Shown: positions 27,683 through 39,061, counted from the stretch's first letter. The stretch: DNA of 64,000 bases from Chloroflexi bacterium 44-23 (GCA_001899005.1 MKUW01000021.1:124001-188000), one strand, 5' to 3'. Made by a program: numbers and translations. Notes: a model not told the origin generated them from the letters alone.

Positions 27683-29453
27683 CTGTCCGGAAACTAAATC
27701 GACCCAAACAGAATATAATCTCATGTTTTCAAAACTAAAAAATAAATTCACTAATAAATTCAATTGGAGAGGTTTCACTCTCCAATTGTTTGTAATTACA
27801 ATAATTCCTTTAACAGTTCTTCTCTTAATCGTTGTTTTTGGCAGCCAATCTTTACATCGGGAAGCTATGCGCAATCTTGTGGGTGACCGCGATTTGAGAA
27901 CAGCACGGGCAGCAGCAAGCTCCATAGAACAAGAAATTGATCGATCAATCAACACCCTGGATTTACTATCACGCAGCCTGGATGTACAATCCGATTTTTC
28001 TTCGTTTATTTTCAAACCTGAGGAAATCAATTCGATTTTTGATGGGGGGTTGGCAATATTTTCACAGAATGGTCATTTTATTAAATCTTCTTCTACCCAA
28101 ATAGACTGGCAAAAAATCTCTCCGCAAATTCTGAAATCATTTAATTCGCTAACAAAAGAAATTACACCTTCTGTCGTTTTAGGACAACCAGTTACTTCCA
28201 AAAACTCTGAAGCTTACCTTTTGATTGTAACCATTACAGATAATCATGAAATATTAGTTGGCGCATTTTCTGCCAACCGACTGATAAAAAACGCGATCGG
28301 TGATTTGGTTCAAAGGAGTCAAACAACAACAGTTGTGATTAGTCCGGGTGAAATAGATGAAAAGTATGAAATACTTTTTCAAACAGGTACTCTCCCTTTA
28401 GGGAAAGAAGGCGTCTTTCACCCGGGAATTAGAGATTCATTAAATGGAGAAAGTGGAATCAATTATTATCAAGGGCAAGAAGGTGAACACGTTATTGCTT
28501 TTGCACCAATTCCATCGGCAGGGTGGGGTTTGGTAAGTGAAGAAGCTTGGGAAAATATTGCCAGTCCCTATTTAAATACGACCCAGTATGCCCCATTAAC
28601 AATTGTTCCTGTTTTTTTATTTACATTAATGGCTGTATGGTTTGGGGCCAGGCGAATTGTGCAACCCCTTCAAAAACTGGAAAAACAAGCTGCTAACTTA
28701 GCAAATGGTGACTTTGCAGCCATTCAAATACCTGTTGGCGGGATTGCAGAGATCCGAAACCTTCAACTTGAGTTGATCGAAATGGCTGCAAAATTAAAAG
28801 CTGCCCAACAAAATTTACATAGTTATATTGGAGCAATTACAGAGGGTATTGAAAACGAACGTCGTAGTCTGGCACGCGAGATCCATGACGACACGATACA
28901 ATCACTTATCGCATTGAATCAGCGTATTCAATTGCTCATGATGAAAGCTGCTGATCCCCAAAAAAAAGAATTGCAGGAATTACTTGCTTTGATGAGGCAG
29001 ACAATGGAAAATTTAAGACGCATGATCCGTGGATTAAGACCAATATACCTTGAGGATTTAGGCTTATCCGCTTCTTTGGAAATGTTAGTGAACGAAATGG
29101 AGCAAGCTGCTAATATTCCTATTAAATTTCTATTGCATGGCATGGAACGCCGCCTCGATCCAAATACTGAAATGCTCCTTTATCGAATGGTACAGGAATC
29201 ACTAAACAATGTAGTTCACCATGCTGAAGCCAGTCATTCCTGGGTAGAACTGGGGTTTTCTGAAACGGAATTATTTATTAAAATTCGGGACGATGGAAAG
29301 GGATTTGATGTGCCTGCCAGTCCCACCGATTTCGCAAAACAAGGTCATTTTGGTTTGGTAGGAATGAAAGAAAGGGCAGAAATAATTAATGCTGATTTCC
29401 GCATTTCTTCAACCCCAAAAGATGGAACGGAGATTACGATCAAGATAATATAA
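27666..29453 (+). CDS. NarX-type (HisKA_3) sensor histidine kinase
   Basis: Extracytoplasmic sensor region, HAMP, ERRSLAREIHDDTIQSLIAL, DDGKGFD, GHFGLVGMKERAE. Confidence 0.92.
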   Translation: MNQLYDCPETKSTQTEYNLMFSKLKNKFTNKFNWRGFTLQLFVITIIPLTVLLLIVVFGSQSLHREAMRNLVGDRDLRTARAAASSIEQEIDRSINTLDLLSRSLDVQSDFSSFIFKPEEINSIFDGGLAIFSQNGHFIKSSSTQIDWQKISPQILKSFNSLTKEITPSVVLGQPVTSKNSEAYLLIVTITDNHEILVGAFSANRLIKNAIGDLVQRSQTTTVVISPGEIDEKYEILFQTGTLPLGKEGVFHPGIRDSLNGESGINYYQGQEGEHVIAFAPIPSAGWGLVSEEAWENIASPYLNTTQYAPLTIVPVFLFTLMAVWFGARRIVQPLQKLEKQAANLANGDFAAIQIPVGGIAEIRNLQLELIEMAAKLKAAQQNLHSYIGAITEGIENERRSLAREIHDDTIQSLIALNQRIQLLMMKAADPQKKELQELLALMRQTMENLRRMIRGLRPIYLEDLGLSASLEMLVNEMEQAANIPIKFLLHGMERRLDPNTEMLLYRMVQESLNNVVHHAEASHSWVELGFSETELFIKIRDDGKGFDVPASPTDFAKQGHFGLVGMKERAEIINADFRISSTPKDGTEITIKII

Positions 29454-29528
29454 TGATTCTCTTGTTATATTGGTTAAGAAGAAGTCTACATAAACTTAAA
29501 TGTTACAACCATTGGAAAATAATTTGAT

Positions 29529-30593
29529 ATGCAAATAAAAAATTTAAATCCGTATCTTCAAGCAATTTTAGCTGCAATTCTTTTTGGCATAAGTACACCA
29601 TTATCAAAGTTGCTACTTGGCGAGATAGATTCTATTGTTTTAGCTTCATTGTTATATTTAGGCAGTGGCTTGGGTATAACTACACTATTGTTATTTCAAA
29701 AAAGCTTCTCGAATACATTTTTAAATGAAGCCAAAATCGGTCGACCAGATATACCATGGCTATTTGGAGCCGTTTTAGCAGGGGGTGTAGCTGCTCCCAT
29801 TCTATTATTATACAGTTTGAGAAATACGAGTGCGGCGAGCGCATCACTTCTTCTAAACTTCGAAGGTGTTGCAACCACGTTAATTGCTGCGCTTATTTTC
29901 AAAGAAGAAATAGGAAAACGAGTTTTTTTTGCGATGATTTCGATTACGGTAGGCAGTATCCTGCTTTCATGGATGCCTACTTCAAATTTTCAATTTTCTC
30001 TGGCTGCTTTTGGTATTATAGGTGCTTGTATTCTATGGGGTTTCGATAACAATTTTATACGAAATATATCTGCAAAAAACCCTTTAACTATTGTTGCCAT
30101 CAAAGGTATTAGCTCAGGTACATTTTCTTTGGTTTTGGCTTTTTTACTTAAAAAATCATTACCAACAAATAATCAAATAATATTTGCTTTATTGCTTGGA
30201 TTTGTATGCTACGGACTAAGTATAGCGTTATTTATATTGGCAATGCGGAATTTAGGTGCAGTTCGGACCAGCACCATGTTTGGTGCAGCACCTTTTGTGG
30301 GTATGATTTCCTCAATAGTTATATTTAAGAATATTCCTCAAGGTTTATTTTATTATTCATTACCCTTCATGTTTATTGGGGCATGGCTGATGCTCGGAGA
30401 ACACCACGAACACACCCATATTCATGAAATAATTGAACATGAACACTCGCATTCACATCCAGAAATTCATCACGAGCATATGCATAAGGAAGATTTGAGT
30501 TCAATTGGTAAACACTCTCATAAACATATTCATGAACTTATTGAACATAACCACACGCACACACCTGATATACACCATCGTCATCAACACTAG
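29529..30593 (+). CDS. EamA/DMT transporter with long His-rich C-terminal tail
   Basis: 10 TM-like pattern; tail HHEHTHIHEIIEHEHSHSHPEIHHEHMH...HHRHQH. Confidence 0.87.
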   Translation: MQIKNLNPYLQAILAAILFGISTPLSKLLLGEIDSIVLASLLYLGSGLGITTLLLFQKSFSNTFLNEAKIGRPDIPWLFGAVLAGGVAAPILLLYSLRNTSAASASLLLNFEGVATTLIAALIFKEEIGKRVFFAMISITVGSILLSWMPTSNFQFSLAAFGIIGACILWGFDNNFIRNISAKNPLTIVAIKGISSGTFSLVLAFLLKKSLPTNNQIIFALLLGFVCYGLSIALFILAMRNLGAVRTSTMFGAAPFVGMISSIVIFKNIPQGLFYYSLPFMFIGAWLMLGEHHEHTHIHEIIEHEHSHSHPEIHHEHMHKEDLSSIGKHSHKHIHELIEHNHTHTPDIHHRHQH

Positions 30594-30727
30594 TTTTTGC
30601 ATCTCCTTTCACTCTATAGGCGAAAATACTTAGTATGATGCCTATCATTTGGCGCTATTGTTTCCATAATAATGCCAATATACTTATTTTTAACGCAAAA
30701 ATTTATTAGTGAAAAAGGAGATAAATA

Positions 30728-30904
30728 ATGCATAAAGATTTAGTATGTGGAATGGATGTAGATCCAAAAACGGCAGCAGGGAAAGCAGAATTTCAGGGAG
30801 AAATGTACTATTTTTGTTCTCAGGGGTGTAAAAAAGCATTCGAAAAAGAACCTGAAAAATATATTAAACAATCAACAACCACTCATTCCGGACACCATCA
30901 TTAA
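30728..30904 (+). CDS. 58-aa YHS-domain protein (below the ORF-track cutoff)
   Basis: MHKDLVCGMDVDPKTAAGKAEFQGEMYYFCSQGCKKAFEKEPEKYIKQSTTTHSGHHH. Confidence 0.85.
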   Translation: MHKDLVCGMDVDPKTAAGKAEFQGEMYYFCSQGCKKAFEKEPEKYIKQSTTTHSGHHH

Positions 30905-30966
30905 AATCATTAATTGTTCTTACCCGTTTGCTCATGTTGCAAACGGGTAAATTATTAGAGGTATGT

Positions 30967-31770
30967 ATGATCACAATTTCAATCAATCCGATATTATTTT
31001 CAATTGGACATTTTCATATTCGCTGGTACAGCTTAATTGTCACTGCTGCTATTTTTATTGGCGGATGGTTAGCAATTCGGGAAGCCGGTAGAAAAGGGTT
31101 TACCACAGAAAGTGTGACCAATGGATCCTTATGGATTATTATTGCCGGATTAGTTGGTGCCAGACTTTTTCACGTGATAGACCATTGGTCGGATGTCTTT
31201 GCAATGAATCCCGTCCGTGCTTTTTATATTTGGGAAGGCGGTCTAGCCATTTGGGGTGGTGTCGTCGGTGGGTTGATTGCGGCTGTCATCCTTGCCCGTG
31301 CCCAACATTGGAAATTACCACGCTTTTTGGATGCCTTGGTTCCAGGTGTTGTTTTGGGACAAGCTGTTGGGAGGTTAGCCTGCGTAATCACTGGTGACTC
31401 AATTGGAAAGGTTACAAGCGGGCCTTTTGGGTTTGCATATACAAGCCCAAATGCTATGGTTCCGCAACTCGGTGTATATTATACACCTACCCCTGTCTAT
31501 GAAATATTCATGAACTTGGCAATCTTTGCTCTTTTGTGGAACTTGCGCAAGAAAAACTTGCCGGATGGAATTTTAACACTGATTTATTTGCTTACGTATG
31601 CTGTAATTCGGTTTTTTATTGCTTTTACCAGCGCATACAAAATTATCGCTTTTGGTCTTAATCAAGCCCAAATTGTTAGTATTCTTGTTTTTACCATAAG
31701 TGCACCATTATTGATTTTCCTAACAACGCAGAAAAGAAAACTTTCTGTTAGAAGTAAGTCAATGTCATAA
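30967..31770 (+). CDS. lgt: Prolipoprotein diacylglyceryl transferase
   Basis: IRWYSLIVTAAIFIGGW, RAFYIWEGGLAIWGGVVGG, GRLACVITGDSIG, TPVYEIFMNL. Confidence 0.88.
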   Translation: MITISINPILFSIGHFHIRWYSLIVTAAIFIGGWLAIREAGRKGFTTESVTNGSLWIIIAGLVGARLFHVIDHWSDVFAMNPVRAFYIWEGGLAIWGGVVGGLIAAVILARAQHWKLPRFLDALVPGVVLGQAVGRLACVITGDSIGKVTSGPFGFAYTSPNAMVPQLGVYYTPTPVYEIFMNLAIFALLWNLRKKNLPDGILTLIYLLTYAVIRFFIAFTSAYKIIAFGLNQAQIVSILVFTISAPLLIFLTTQKRKLSVRSKSMS

Positions 31771-31864
31771 GACACTGATTTAAATCACAGTAAAGAAAGT
31801 ATTACTCACTTTTCTTTTTATTGTTTTTAATTCGTTAGATCCACCGTTTTCCCGCCAAAGCTCA

Positions 31865-32944
31865 ATGAAATCAAAGGAGCGACAAAACGATATGATAAAT
31901 AAACCAAATAGTCAATCCTCCCCTGATCTTGAATTACTCTTGATCGAAGAAACCATAAATCAGCTTGAAGTAGGTCATTCTGGTTACATACGCAACTTGG
32001 TTATCAATTTCCTCATTGCCTTAAAATCCAAACCTTTCATCATTTTGACAGGACCTCCTGAGTCAGCAAAAGAGAAATTGGTAGAAGATTTTAATAATAT
32101 TTTGATCGGTAAAGATACCCATCAGTATCAAACAATGATAGGACACCCTTGGTGGGCAGCAAAAAGTATTAATGTGATAGAGAACATACGGTTTCAATCC
32201 AGATTCAATACCTTCAAACTGGAATTGTTACTGGAAGAGGCAGTACTATTTCATAATAAAAATCGGATATTTATTGCAACGATGACTAAAATCAGCCGAG
32301 GTGAATTGCTTGAATACTTTACGGAAACAGCGTTTCAATTAAGACATGGGCAAATAATGCGACTGCCTGGTTCACATTTTTTTGAGCCGATTCCTTTTCC
32401 GACAAACCTCTCTATCATAGGCACACTGGATTCATCTGATTTTTCTTGGGTTGATTCTGATTTACTGCCACAAACTACAATTTTACCCTGCTTGTTCATT
32501 TCTAATTCATCATCTCGTAATTTAAAAGCCACTATGAATCAGACCTCATTTCAAAAGGTCTTACTACAATCCTCTATTCGTTCTCCCCAACAGGCATTTA
32601 AAAAAATTTTAAAGGTAACCAATACACTTTCTCAAGCTCTATTACCGTTTTTACAGATAACTCAAATATTACGGAAAGAACTTTCCCGATATGCTGGTAA
32701 TTTTTTGACAGAAGGAATGATTTATTTGGCTAATTCTTGGTCACAAACTGGGAATGGTTTATTTTCTAAAGACCCAAGAGAGAATTTACAGTTTGCTTTA
32801 GATTTGGCGATTATCCAATCACTCTTTTTGCCCTGTACAGATAAAATTTCCCAATCGAAAAATCTGCAAGACAATTTACACAAAATTCTTGGAAATAAAT
32901 TTCCCAATGCTGCAGCTTATCTTCATCAATTGAATCCATTATAA
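31865..32944 (+). CDS. McrB-like AAA ATPase homologue with degenerate nucleotide-binding motifs (tentative)
   Basis: PFIILTGPPESAKEKLVEDF (P-loop position, altered), GHPWWAAKS, NLSIIGTLDSSDFSW resemble McrB-type architecture. Confidence 0.45.
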   Translation: MKSKERQNDMINKPNSQSSPDLELLLIEETINQLEVGHSGYIRNLVINFLIALKSKPFIILTGPPESAKEKLVEDFNNILIGKDTHQYQTMIGHPWWAAKSINVIENIRFQSRFNTFKLELLLEEAVLFHNKNRIFIATMTKISRGELLEYFTETAFQLRHGQIMRLPGSHFFEPIPFPTNLSIIGTLDSSDFSWVDSDLLPQTTILPCLFISNSSSRNLKATMNQTSFQKVLLQSSIRSPQQAFKKILKVTNTLSQALLPFLQITQILRKELSRYAGNFLTEGMIYLANSWSQTGNGLFSKDPRENLQFALDLAIIQSLFLPCTDKISQSKNLQDNLHKILGNKFPNAAAYLHQLNPL

Positions 32945-32990
32945 GATCTTCGTCTGCTTGTAAATAGGCATTATTACTTACCTGACATTC

Positions 32991-33002
32991 CGCAATTTAG
33001 CG
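32991..33002. promoter_or_regulatory. Variant of the GCAA-NN-TTGC palindrome (CGCAATTTAGCG) upstream of the multicopper oxidase
   Basis: Intergenic, about 70 bp upstream of 33074. Confidence 0.3.
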
Positions 33003-33073
33003 CTTCTATTAACACTGTCAATAATCTACTCTTGTAACAATAAAGGACCTAATACTATACAGGAGAAATTCCA

Positions 33074-34147
33074 TTGAGAAAAATTCACTACCTTTTCCCG
33101 ATTATCATTGCGAGTTTATTTCTTTTAACTGCTTGTTCCACCCAAAATAAATCTGAGATTTTGAATGTTATGGAATCTGAAGATAAATTAAGTGCAACCG
33201 TTACACCCGGTACTATGACGACTTCTTCCGATAATAACCACATGATGCAACCGATCAGTGTGGAGAATATTCAAAACGCCTCAGAGGAAATCGGCGGTCA
33301 ACCCCTTGATTTTCGTTTAGAAGGTAATGTAAAAGTGTTTGAATTAGTTACGAAACCGGTTACGTGGCAAATTATTCAAGATGTTTTCGCAACTGCCTGG
33401 ACGTATAACGGTACTGTTCCCGGACCAATGATTCGGGTGACCGAAGGTGATGTTGTTCGAATTCTGATTAAGAACGAATTGCCAGAACCAACCACAATCC
33501 ATTGGCATGGCATAGCTGTACCAAATGCAATGGATGGCATTCCCGATATTACCCAGAAACCAATTCTCCCAGGAGAGACCTTTACTTATGAGTTTATCGC
33601 TCAGCCTGCGGGAACATACATGTATCATTCACATTACGAAGGAGATGTTCAAGTTTCTGCTGGGTTATATGCCCCCTTCATCGTTGATCCGAAAGAACCA
33701 ACTTCTCCTGCACCAAGTGTTGACGTTAATTTGATGATTTCCGAATGGCTACTTAGAGATGGAGAAACCTTTGCAGCCATGCCGATGGCGGGCATGGAGC
33801 CTAATTATTTCACTATCAATGGCAAAGCTTTTCCGGATACGGAAACTATCAATGTAAAGAAAGGACAACTCGTTCGCTTACGCCTGGCAGGGATTGGTCA
33901 ATTAGTTCATCCAATTCATTTGCACGGTGTTCCTTTTACAATTGTGGCAACTGATGGGCATCCTGTTCCAAAAGCAGCCCAACTAACCAAAGACACCGTC
34001 TTAGTTTCGCCGGGTGAACGTTATGATATTGAATTCATTGCTACAGAATCAGGTCAGTGGCTATTGCACTGCCATATTCTTCATCATACAACCAACAACA
34101 ATGTTGAACCAGGGGGTCTAATGTTGATAATTAATGTTACAGATTAA
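33074..34147 (+). CDS. Multicopper oxidase (two-domain, nitrite-reductase/laccase-like)
   Basis: HWHGIAVPNAMDG, YHSHYEGD, HPIHLHGVPF, LLHCHILHHTTNN; lipobox-like LTAC; TTG start. Confidence 0.9.
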   Translation: MRKIHYLFPIIIASLFLLTACSTQNKSEILNVMESEDKLSATVTPGTMTTSSDNNHMMQPISVENIQNASEEIGGQPLDFRLEGNVKVFELVTKPVTWQIIQDVFATAWTYNGTVPGPMIRVTEGDVVRILIKNELPEPTTIHWHGIAVPNAMDGIPDITQKPILPGETFTYEFIAQPAGTYMYHSHYEGDVQVSAGLYAPFIVDPKEPTSPAPSVDVNLMISEWLLRDGETFAAMPMAGMEPNYFTINGKAFPDTETINVKKGQLVRLRLAGIGQLVHPIHLHGVPFTIVATDGHPVPKAAQLTKDTVLVSPGERYDIEFIATESGQWLLHCHILHHTTNNNVEPGGLMLIINVTD

Positions 34148-34161
34148 ACCAGGAGTAAAAA

Positions 34162-34557
34162 ATGAACTTCATGTGGAAATTGACAGGAGTCTTACTAATT
34201 TTTGCACTTTTGCTGGCTGGTTGCAGTAATACTATTGTGCAACCGCAGGAATCGACCTCAAAGACCGTAGAAATTACGATGGAGACCAACTCTCCCACAC
34301 CAACGGTTGGGCTAAATGAGCTAATCATAAATCTTAGAAATGAAAAAAATCAACCAATAACAGGCGCCAATGTAGATATTAGCGCGGACCACAGTGAAAT
34401 GAGCGGCATGACTATGAACGGAGTGGCAACTGAACAAGAAAATGGCAATTATGCAATTACAGCAGATTTTAGCATGTCTGGGATGTGGAAAATAACTATT
34501 GTTGTTCAGAAGGAAGGGATTGAATACAAAAAAGTTTTAGACCTAAAAATTCAATAG
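34162..34557 (+). CDS. FixH/YtkA-like lipoprotein
   Basis: LLLAGC lipobox; NLRNEKNQPITGANVDISADHSEMSGM. Confidence 0.7.
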   Translation: MNFMWKLTGVLLIFALLLAGCSNTIVQPQESTSKTVEITMETNSPTPTVGLNELIINLRNEKNQPITGANVDISADHSEMSGMTMNGVATEQENGNYAITADFSMSGMWKITIVVQKEGIEYKKVLDLKIQ

Positions 34558-34629
34558 CTTCATATTTAATAAATGTTAATAAGCGCCTAACCACTTGGCA
34601 CTTATTAACAGGAATTCGAGTAACTCAGT

Positions 34630-35412
34630 ATGGCTTCCCTTATAAATGGTTCTTCATTAACTTTAAAAAAATCCGATCAATTTGTACATTGGTTGGGCCG
34701 TCATTGGGTTTTGGTATTTAGTTTGTTATTTGGACTTTACGTTTTGACACCTTTCCTTGCACCAGTGTTTATGGCTGCTGGTTTTTCTATTCCCGCAAAA
34801 GCAATCTATTGGTTTTATTCTTTCTTTTGCCATCAATTACCGCAAAGGTCCTATTTTTTATTTGGCAATAATATTTCTTATAGCCTTTCGGAAATACGTA
34901 CTGTTTGGCAAGATAGCGGTAATATCATCTTATTGAGACAATTTACAGGCAATTCACAAATGGGTTGGAAAGTGGCTTGGTCGGATCGAATGGTATCAAT
35001 GTATACCAGTATTTGGATTTTCATCATCGTATGGGGCTTATTAAAGAAAAAAATAAAACCTATACCTTGGTGGGGTCTGGCCTTATTCATATTACCAATG
35101 GCGATTGATGGAACATCACACATGATCAGTGATTTTGCGGGTATAGGTCAGGGATTCAGAGATTCAAATGCTTGGTTAGCAGCAATAACAAATCATAAAT
35201 TTGCACTCTCCTTTTATGTAGGTGATGCCTGGGGATCCTTTAATGCCTGGATGAGACTGATCAGTGGTGTTTTGTTCGGTCTGGGAATCGTCTGGTTTAG
35301 TTTCCCTTACCTTGAAGAGTCTTTTATAAATTCAACCAAAATAGTGGAGTATAAAACTCAATATCAGTCTCTACTAAACAAAGAAAAAGAACGCCTGACT
35401 GATGGAGCATAA
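34630..35412 (+). CDS. DUF2085-like membrane protein
   Basis: FYSFFCHQLPQRSYFLFG, CDR-like membrane topology, PMAIDGTSHM. Confidence 0.7.
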   Translation: MASLINGSSLTLKKSDQFVHWLGRHWVLVFSLLFGLYVLTPFLAPVFMAAGFSIPAKAIYWFYSFFCHQLPQRSYFLFGNNISYSLSEIRTVWQDSGNIILLRQFTGNSQMGWKVAWSDRMVSMYTSIWIFIIVWGLLKKKIKPIPWWGLALFILPMAIDGTSHMISDFAGIGQGFRDSNAWLAAITNHKFALSFYVGDAWGSFNAWMRLISGVLFGLGIVWFSFPYLEESFINSTKIVEYKTQYQSLLNKEKERLTDGA

Positions 35413-35475
35413 ACAATAGCGTTTTCACTGAGATGTATCAAGTTTTACATGGCATTCAGAATTAGAAGGAAAATA

Positions 35476-36159
35476 ATGGATATAGAAAATCGATCATTAA
35501 ACTCAGTGATTAAAGTTATTTTAGCAGACGATCATGCTGTTGTGAGGTCAGGGACTCATCAATTTTTAGAGCAAGCCAGAGATATTCAGGTTATCGGAGA
35601 AGCATCCGATGGCGAAATGGCTTTGACGATGGTTGAACGGATGAAGCCCGATGTCGCTGTTTTGGATATTCAGATGCCCAAAATGAGTGGGATTCAAGTT
35701 TCAAGGGAGATTCAAGCCAGGAAGCTGCCGGTTGCTGTGCTAATTCTTACGTCATATGACGATGCCCCATATATAACTGCGGTAATGAAAACCGGTGCGA
35801 ATGGCTATGTTCTTAAAACAGCTTCGCCTGAAGAGATCATCAACGCTGTTCGGAAAGTTTATCGGGGAAAGTCCGTTTTAGATGGTACGATCTTATCCAA
35901 AATAGTCGCCAACATTGCAGAAACAAATGAAACCCCGGTTTATGAAAATTTGACTGAACGAGAAATGGAAGTTTTAGCGTTGGTCGCAAAAGGATTGACC
36001 AACCGTTTAATTGGTTTTGAATTACAGATCAGTGATCGTACAGTTCAAGGGCATATTTCGCGTATCTTCGCGAAACTGCAAGTCAACAGTCGAACAGAAG
36101 CTGTAATTCGTGGTTTATCCCTTGGGTGGATCGAGCTTCCTGAAACATTCAATGAATAA
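35476..36159 (+). CDS. NarL/LuxR-family response regulator (no adjacent kinase)
   Basis: LADDHAVVRSGTHQFLEQ; LTEREMEVLALVAKGLTNRLIGFELQISDRTVQGHI. Confidence 0.92.
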   Translation: MDIENRSLNSVIKVILADDHAVVRSGTHQFLEQARDIQVIGEASDGEMALTMVERMKPDVAVLDIQMPKMSGIQVSREIQARKLPVAVLILTSYDDAPYITAVMKTGANGYVLKTASPEEIINAVRKVYRGKSVLDGTILSKIVANIAETNETPVYENLTEREMEVLALVAKGLTNRLIGFELQISDRTVQGHISRIFAKLQVNSRTEAVIRGLSLGWIELPETFNE

Positions 36160-36266
36160 ACCTACAAAATCGGAATTCTTCCCCTCCTTTCATTGCCGAA
36201 TTACTTCTATTTCATAATAAGCATAACCGCCTATTTTCAGCAAGCTGATTGACTTAGCAATACCCT

Positions 36267-36278
36267 CGCAATTTTGCG
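36267..36278. promoter_or_regulatory. Palindrome CGCAA-TT-TTGCG upstream of the copper ATPase
   Basis: Perfect 5+2+5 inverted repeat in the 36159-36401 intergenic region. Confidence 0.45.
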
Positions 36279-36400
36279 CTGTTCAATCATCTTTTCATAC
36301 GCTACGATTAAATAAATATTTTGTACCCCTTCCTTAATTTGGGGGCTCCTCGAATTATTAAATTGGTACAAAAAATCTTTTTCATGCAAGAGGTGATTTC

Positions 36401-39061
36401 ATGGTACGAGATCCGGTTTGTGGTATGGAAATTAAACCCGAAGAGGCTATTGCAACTCGCAAATTAGATGGTAAGGAGTTTTACTTCTGTTCAGAAAGTT
36501 GTATAAAGAAATATGATGCAAATCCGCACCAATACATACAAAATTCAAGCAAACCTGCCGGTTCCGCGAATACTGGCTTTAATCCAAACTCTGCTTCACT
36601 GCAAATCGAATTGCCCATAATTGGGTTCGCGAAAGAAGGGCAACCGGGCAGAGCTTTGATCCATTCTGCTTTTAATAAAATGGCAGGAATTGAGCGAGTT
36701 GTCGCAAATCCGATTGAAGAAGTTGTTATGGTGGAATATGATCCCAAAGCTATTCAAATTATGGATATTGTCAATACGATCAAGAAAACCGGATATCAGG
36801 TCGGCGGTGCGCAAAAAAGAATTGGCATTGAAAGTATTCGTTGTTCTTCCTGCGTGGGATTTATCGAAAATGAACTTAAGATAACCCCAGGTGTGTTAAA
36901 TGCCTCAATCAATCTCGCTACTCAGGAAGCGACTGTTGACTACTTGCCCGAACAAACTTCATTGGAAAAGCTAAATTCTGCCATCGAAAGTTGGGGTTAT
37001 AAAACTCAATCTGCGGTAAGTGATATGCCGGTTGACCAACAAGAAGCCGCTCATGACAAAGAATATCGACGTTTGATGAAGAAATTTTGGTTCGCAGCAC
37101 TCATTTCCATTCCCGTACTGATCACAGCCTATCCTCAATTTATTCCAATCGTACGAGATTGGTCAATGGAAACACTACGATTGACTTGGTTTGGAACAGC
37201 ATTGTTGACGTTACCCGTTTTATTCTGGTCAGGCAGCGATTTTTTCAGCGGGGCCTGGGTTGCATTAAAACACAGGGCTGCCAATATGAACACACTGATT
37301 GCATTAGGTACAGGGGCAGCCTGGTTGTACTCAACTTTTGCAATCCTTTTTCCTCAAATTTTTCCTGAAGGTACATCTGAACCTTTTTTCGATGTGGTTT
37401 CAGTTGTTATCGCGCTGGTGGTTCTCGGACAGGCATTGGAGCTGCGTGCAAAAGGTAGAACAAGCGAGGCGATCAAAAAACTGATGGGATTACAAGCCAA
37501 GACCGCTCGCGTAATACGTAATGACGTAGAAATGGATATTCCGGTAGAAGAAGTGCTAGTTGGGGATATCGTGCAGGTACGTCCGGGTGAAAAAGTGCCG
37601 GTTGACGGAATTATCATAGAAGGTAGTTCAGCAGTAGATGAATCAATGTTAACTGGCGAAAGCTTGCCAGTCTCAAAGAAGACAGGTGATGAAGTTATCG
37701 GGGCTACATTAAATAAAACCGGTGCGTTCAAATTCCGAACAACCAAGGTTGGAAAAGACACTGCCCTGGCTCAAATCGTCAAAATGGTTCAGGACGCCCA
37801 AAACAGCAAGGCACCCATAGCGCGTCTGGCAGATACCATTTCAGGCTTCTTTGTGCCTATTGTAATGATTTTGGCAATTATTACTTTCGTAATCTGGTTT
37901 GATTTTGGACCTCAACCACAACTCGTTTACGCTCTTGTCACCGCTGTATCCGTGCTGATAATTGCCTGTCCTTGCGCACTTGGACTGGCTACTCCAATGA
38001 GTCTGATGGTGGGAATAGGAAAAGGTGCTGAAAATGGTATTCTAATTCGTTCCGGGGAGGCATTGCAAACTGCCCAGGCTATCAAGACTGTTGTATTGGA
38101 CAAAACCGGAACAATTACCAAAGGCAAACCGGAACTGACTGATATTGTAATCGTTCCCCAACAAACTACTATTCAGAAAAATGAACTTCTGAAATTAGCC
38201 GCTTCAGTAGAAACTGTGAGTGAGCACCCATTAGCTGAAGCTATTGTGGAAGGAGCAAAAAACGAAGGTATTTCACTTAGCAAGCCGGAAAATTTTGAGG
38301 CGATTCCGGGATATGGTGTGATTGCTTCTGTTGATCGACGACAGGTAGCCCTTGGGAACTTAAAAATGATGAACCGCCAGAACGTTGTTTTAGGAGATCT
38401 AGAATCTTTATCTGAAATACTTGCCAATAATGGTAAAACTCCTATGTTTGTTGCAATAGACGGGTTGGCTGCCGGCATCATTGCAGTAGCAGATACCGTC
38501 AAAGAAGATTCAAAAGAAGCCATAGCTGCTCTGCATCAAATGGGAATTGAAGTTGTGATGATTACCGGTGATAATCGCCGTACTGCGGAAGCAATTGCAC
38601 GGCAGGTCGGCGTTGATCGGGTACTGGCTGAGGTATTACCGGAGGATAAAGCACATAATGTCCACCTGTTGCAAGCTGAAGGTAAAAAAGTGGCTATGGT
38701 TGGTGATGGAATTAATGATGCTCCTGCTTTGGCACAGGCGGATGTTGGTCTGGCAATTGGTACAGGAACCGATGTTGCCATTGAGGCATCGGATATTACC
38801 CTAATTAAGGGAAGCCTAAAAGGTGTCGCTACTGCCATTGAGGTCAGCCGAGCAACCATGCGAAATATCAAACAAAATCTGGTGGGTGCATTTATTTATA
38901 ATGCTTTAGGCGTCCCGATTGCAATGGGAGTATTGTTCCCCTTCTTTGGCGTACTGCTTAGCCCTTTACTGGCAGGTGCAGCGATGGCATTTTCATCCGT
39001 TACAGTCGTTAGTAACGCCAATCGACTGCGCAGTTTCCGCCCAAAATTACATACGAAATGA
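36401..39061 (+). CDS. copA: Cu(I)-type P1B ATPase with N-terminal YHS and HMA domains
   Basis: [10 protein letters not shown].., [51 protein letters not shown]. Confidence 0.93.
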   Translation: MVRDPVCGMEIKPEEAIATRKLDGKEFYFCSESCIKKYDANPHQYIQNSSKPAGSANTGFNPNSASLQIELPIIGFAKEGQPGRALIHSAFNKMAGIERVVANPIEEVVMVEYDPKAIQIMDIVNTIKKTGYQVGGAQKRIGIESIRCSSCVGFIENELKITPGVLNASINLATQEATVDYLPEQTSLEKLNSAIESWGYKTQSAVSDMPVDQQEAAHDKEYRRLMKKFWFAALISIPVLITAYPQFIPIVRDWSMETLRLTWFGTALLTLPVLFWSGSDFFSGAWVALKHRAANMNTLIALGTGAAWLYSTFAILFPQIFPEGTSEPFFDVVSVVIALVVLGQALELRAKGRTSEAIKKLMGLQAKTARVIRNDVEMDIPVEEVLVGDIVQVRPGEKVPVDGIIIEGSSAVDESMLTGESLPVSKKTGDEVIGATLNKTGAFKFRTTKVGKDTALAQIVKMVQDAQNSKAPIARLADTISGFFVPIVMILAIITFVIWFDFGPQPQLVYALVTAVSVLIIACPCALGLATPMSLMVGIGKGAENGILIRSGEALQTAQAIKTVVLDKTGTITKGKPELTDIVIVPQQTTIQKNELLKLAASVETVSEHPLAEAIVEGAKNEGISLSKPENFEAIPGYGVIASVDRRQVALGNLKMMNRQNVVLGDLESLSEILANNGKTPMFVAIDGLAAGIIAVADTVKEDSKEAIAALHQMGIEVVMITGDNRRTAEAIARQVGVDRVLAEVLPEDKAHNVHLLQAEGKKVAMVGDGINDAPALAQADVGLAIGTGTDVAIEASDITLIKGSLKGVATAIEVSRATMRNIKQNLVGAFIYNALGVPIAMGVLFPFFGVLLSPLLAGAAMAFSSVTVVSNANRLRSFRPKLHTK

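Noticed and set aside
37354-37761. 135-aa minus-strand ORF over copA
   Set aside because: Antisense shadow ORF of a conserved ATPase
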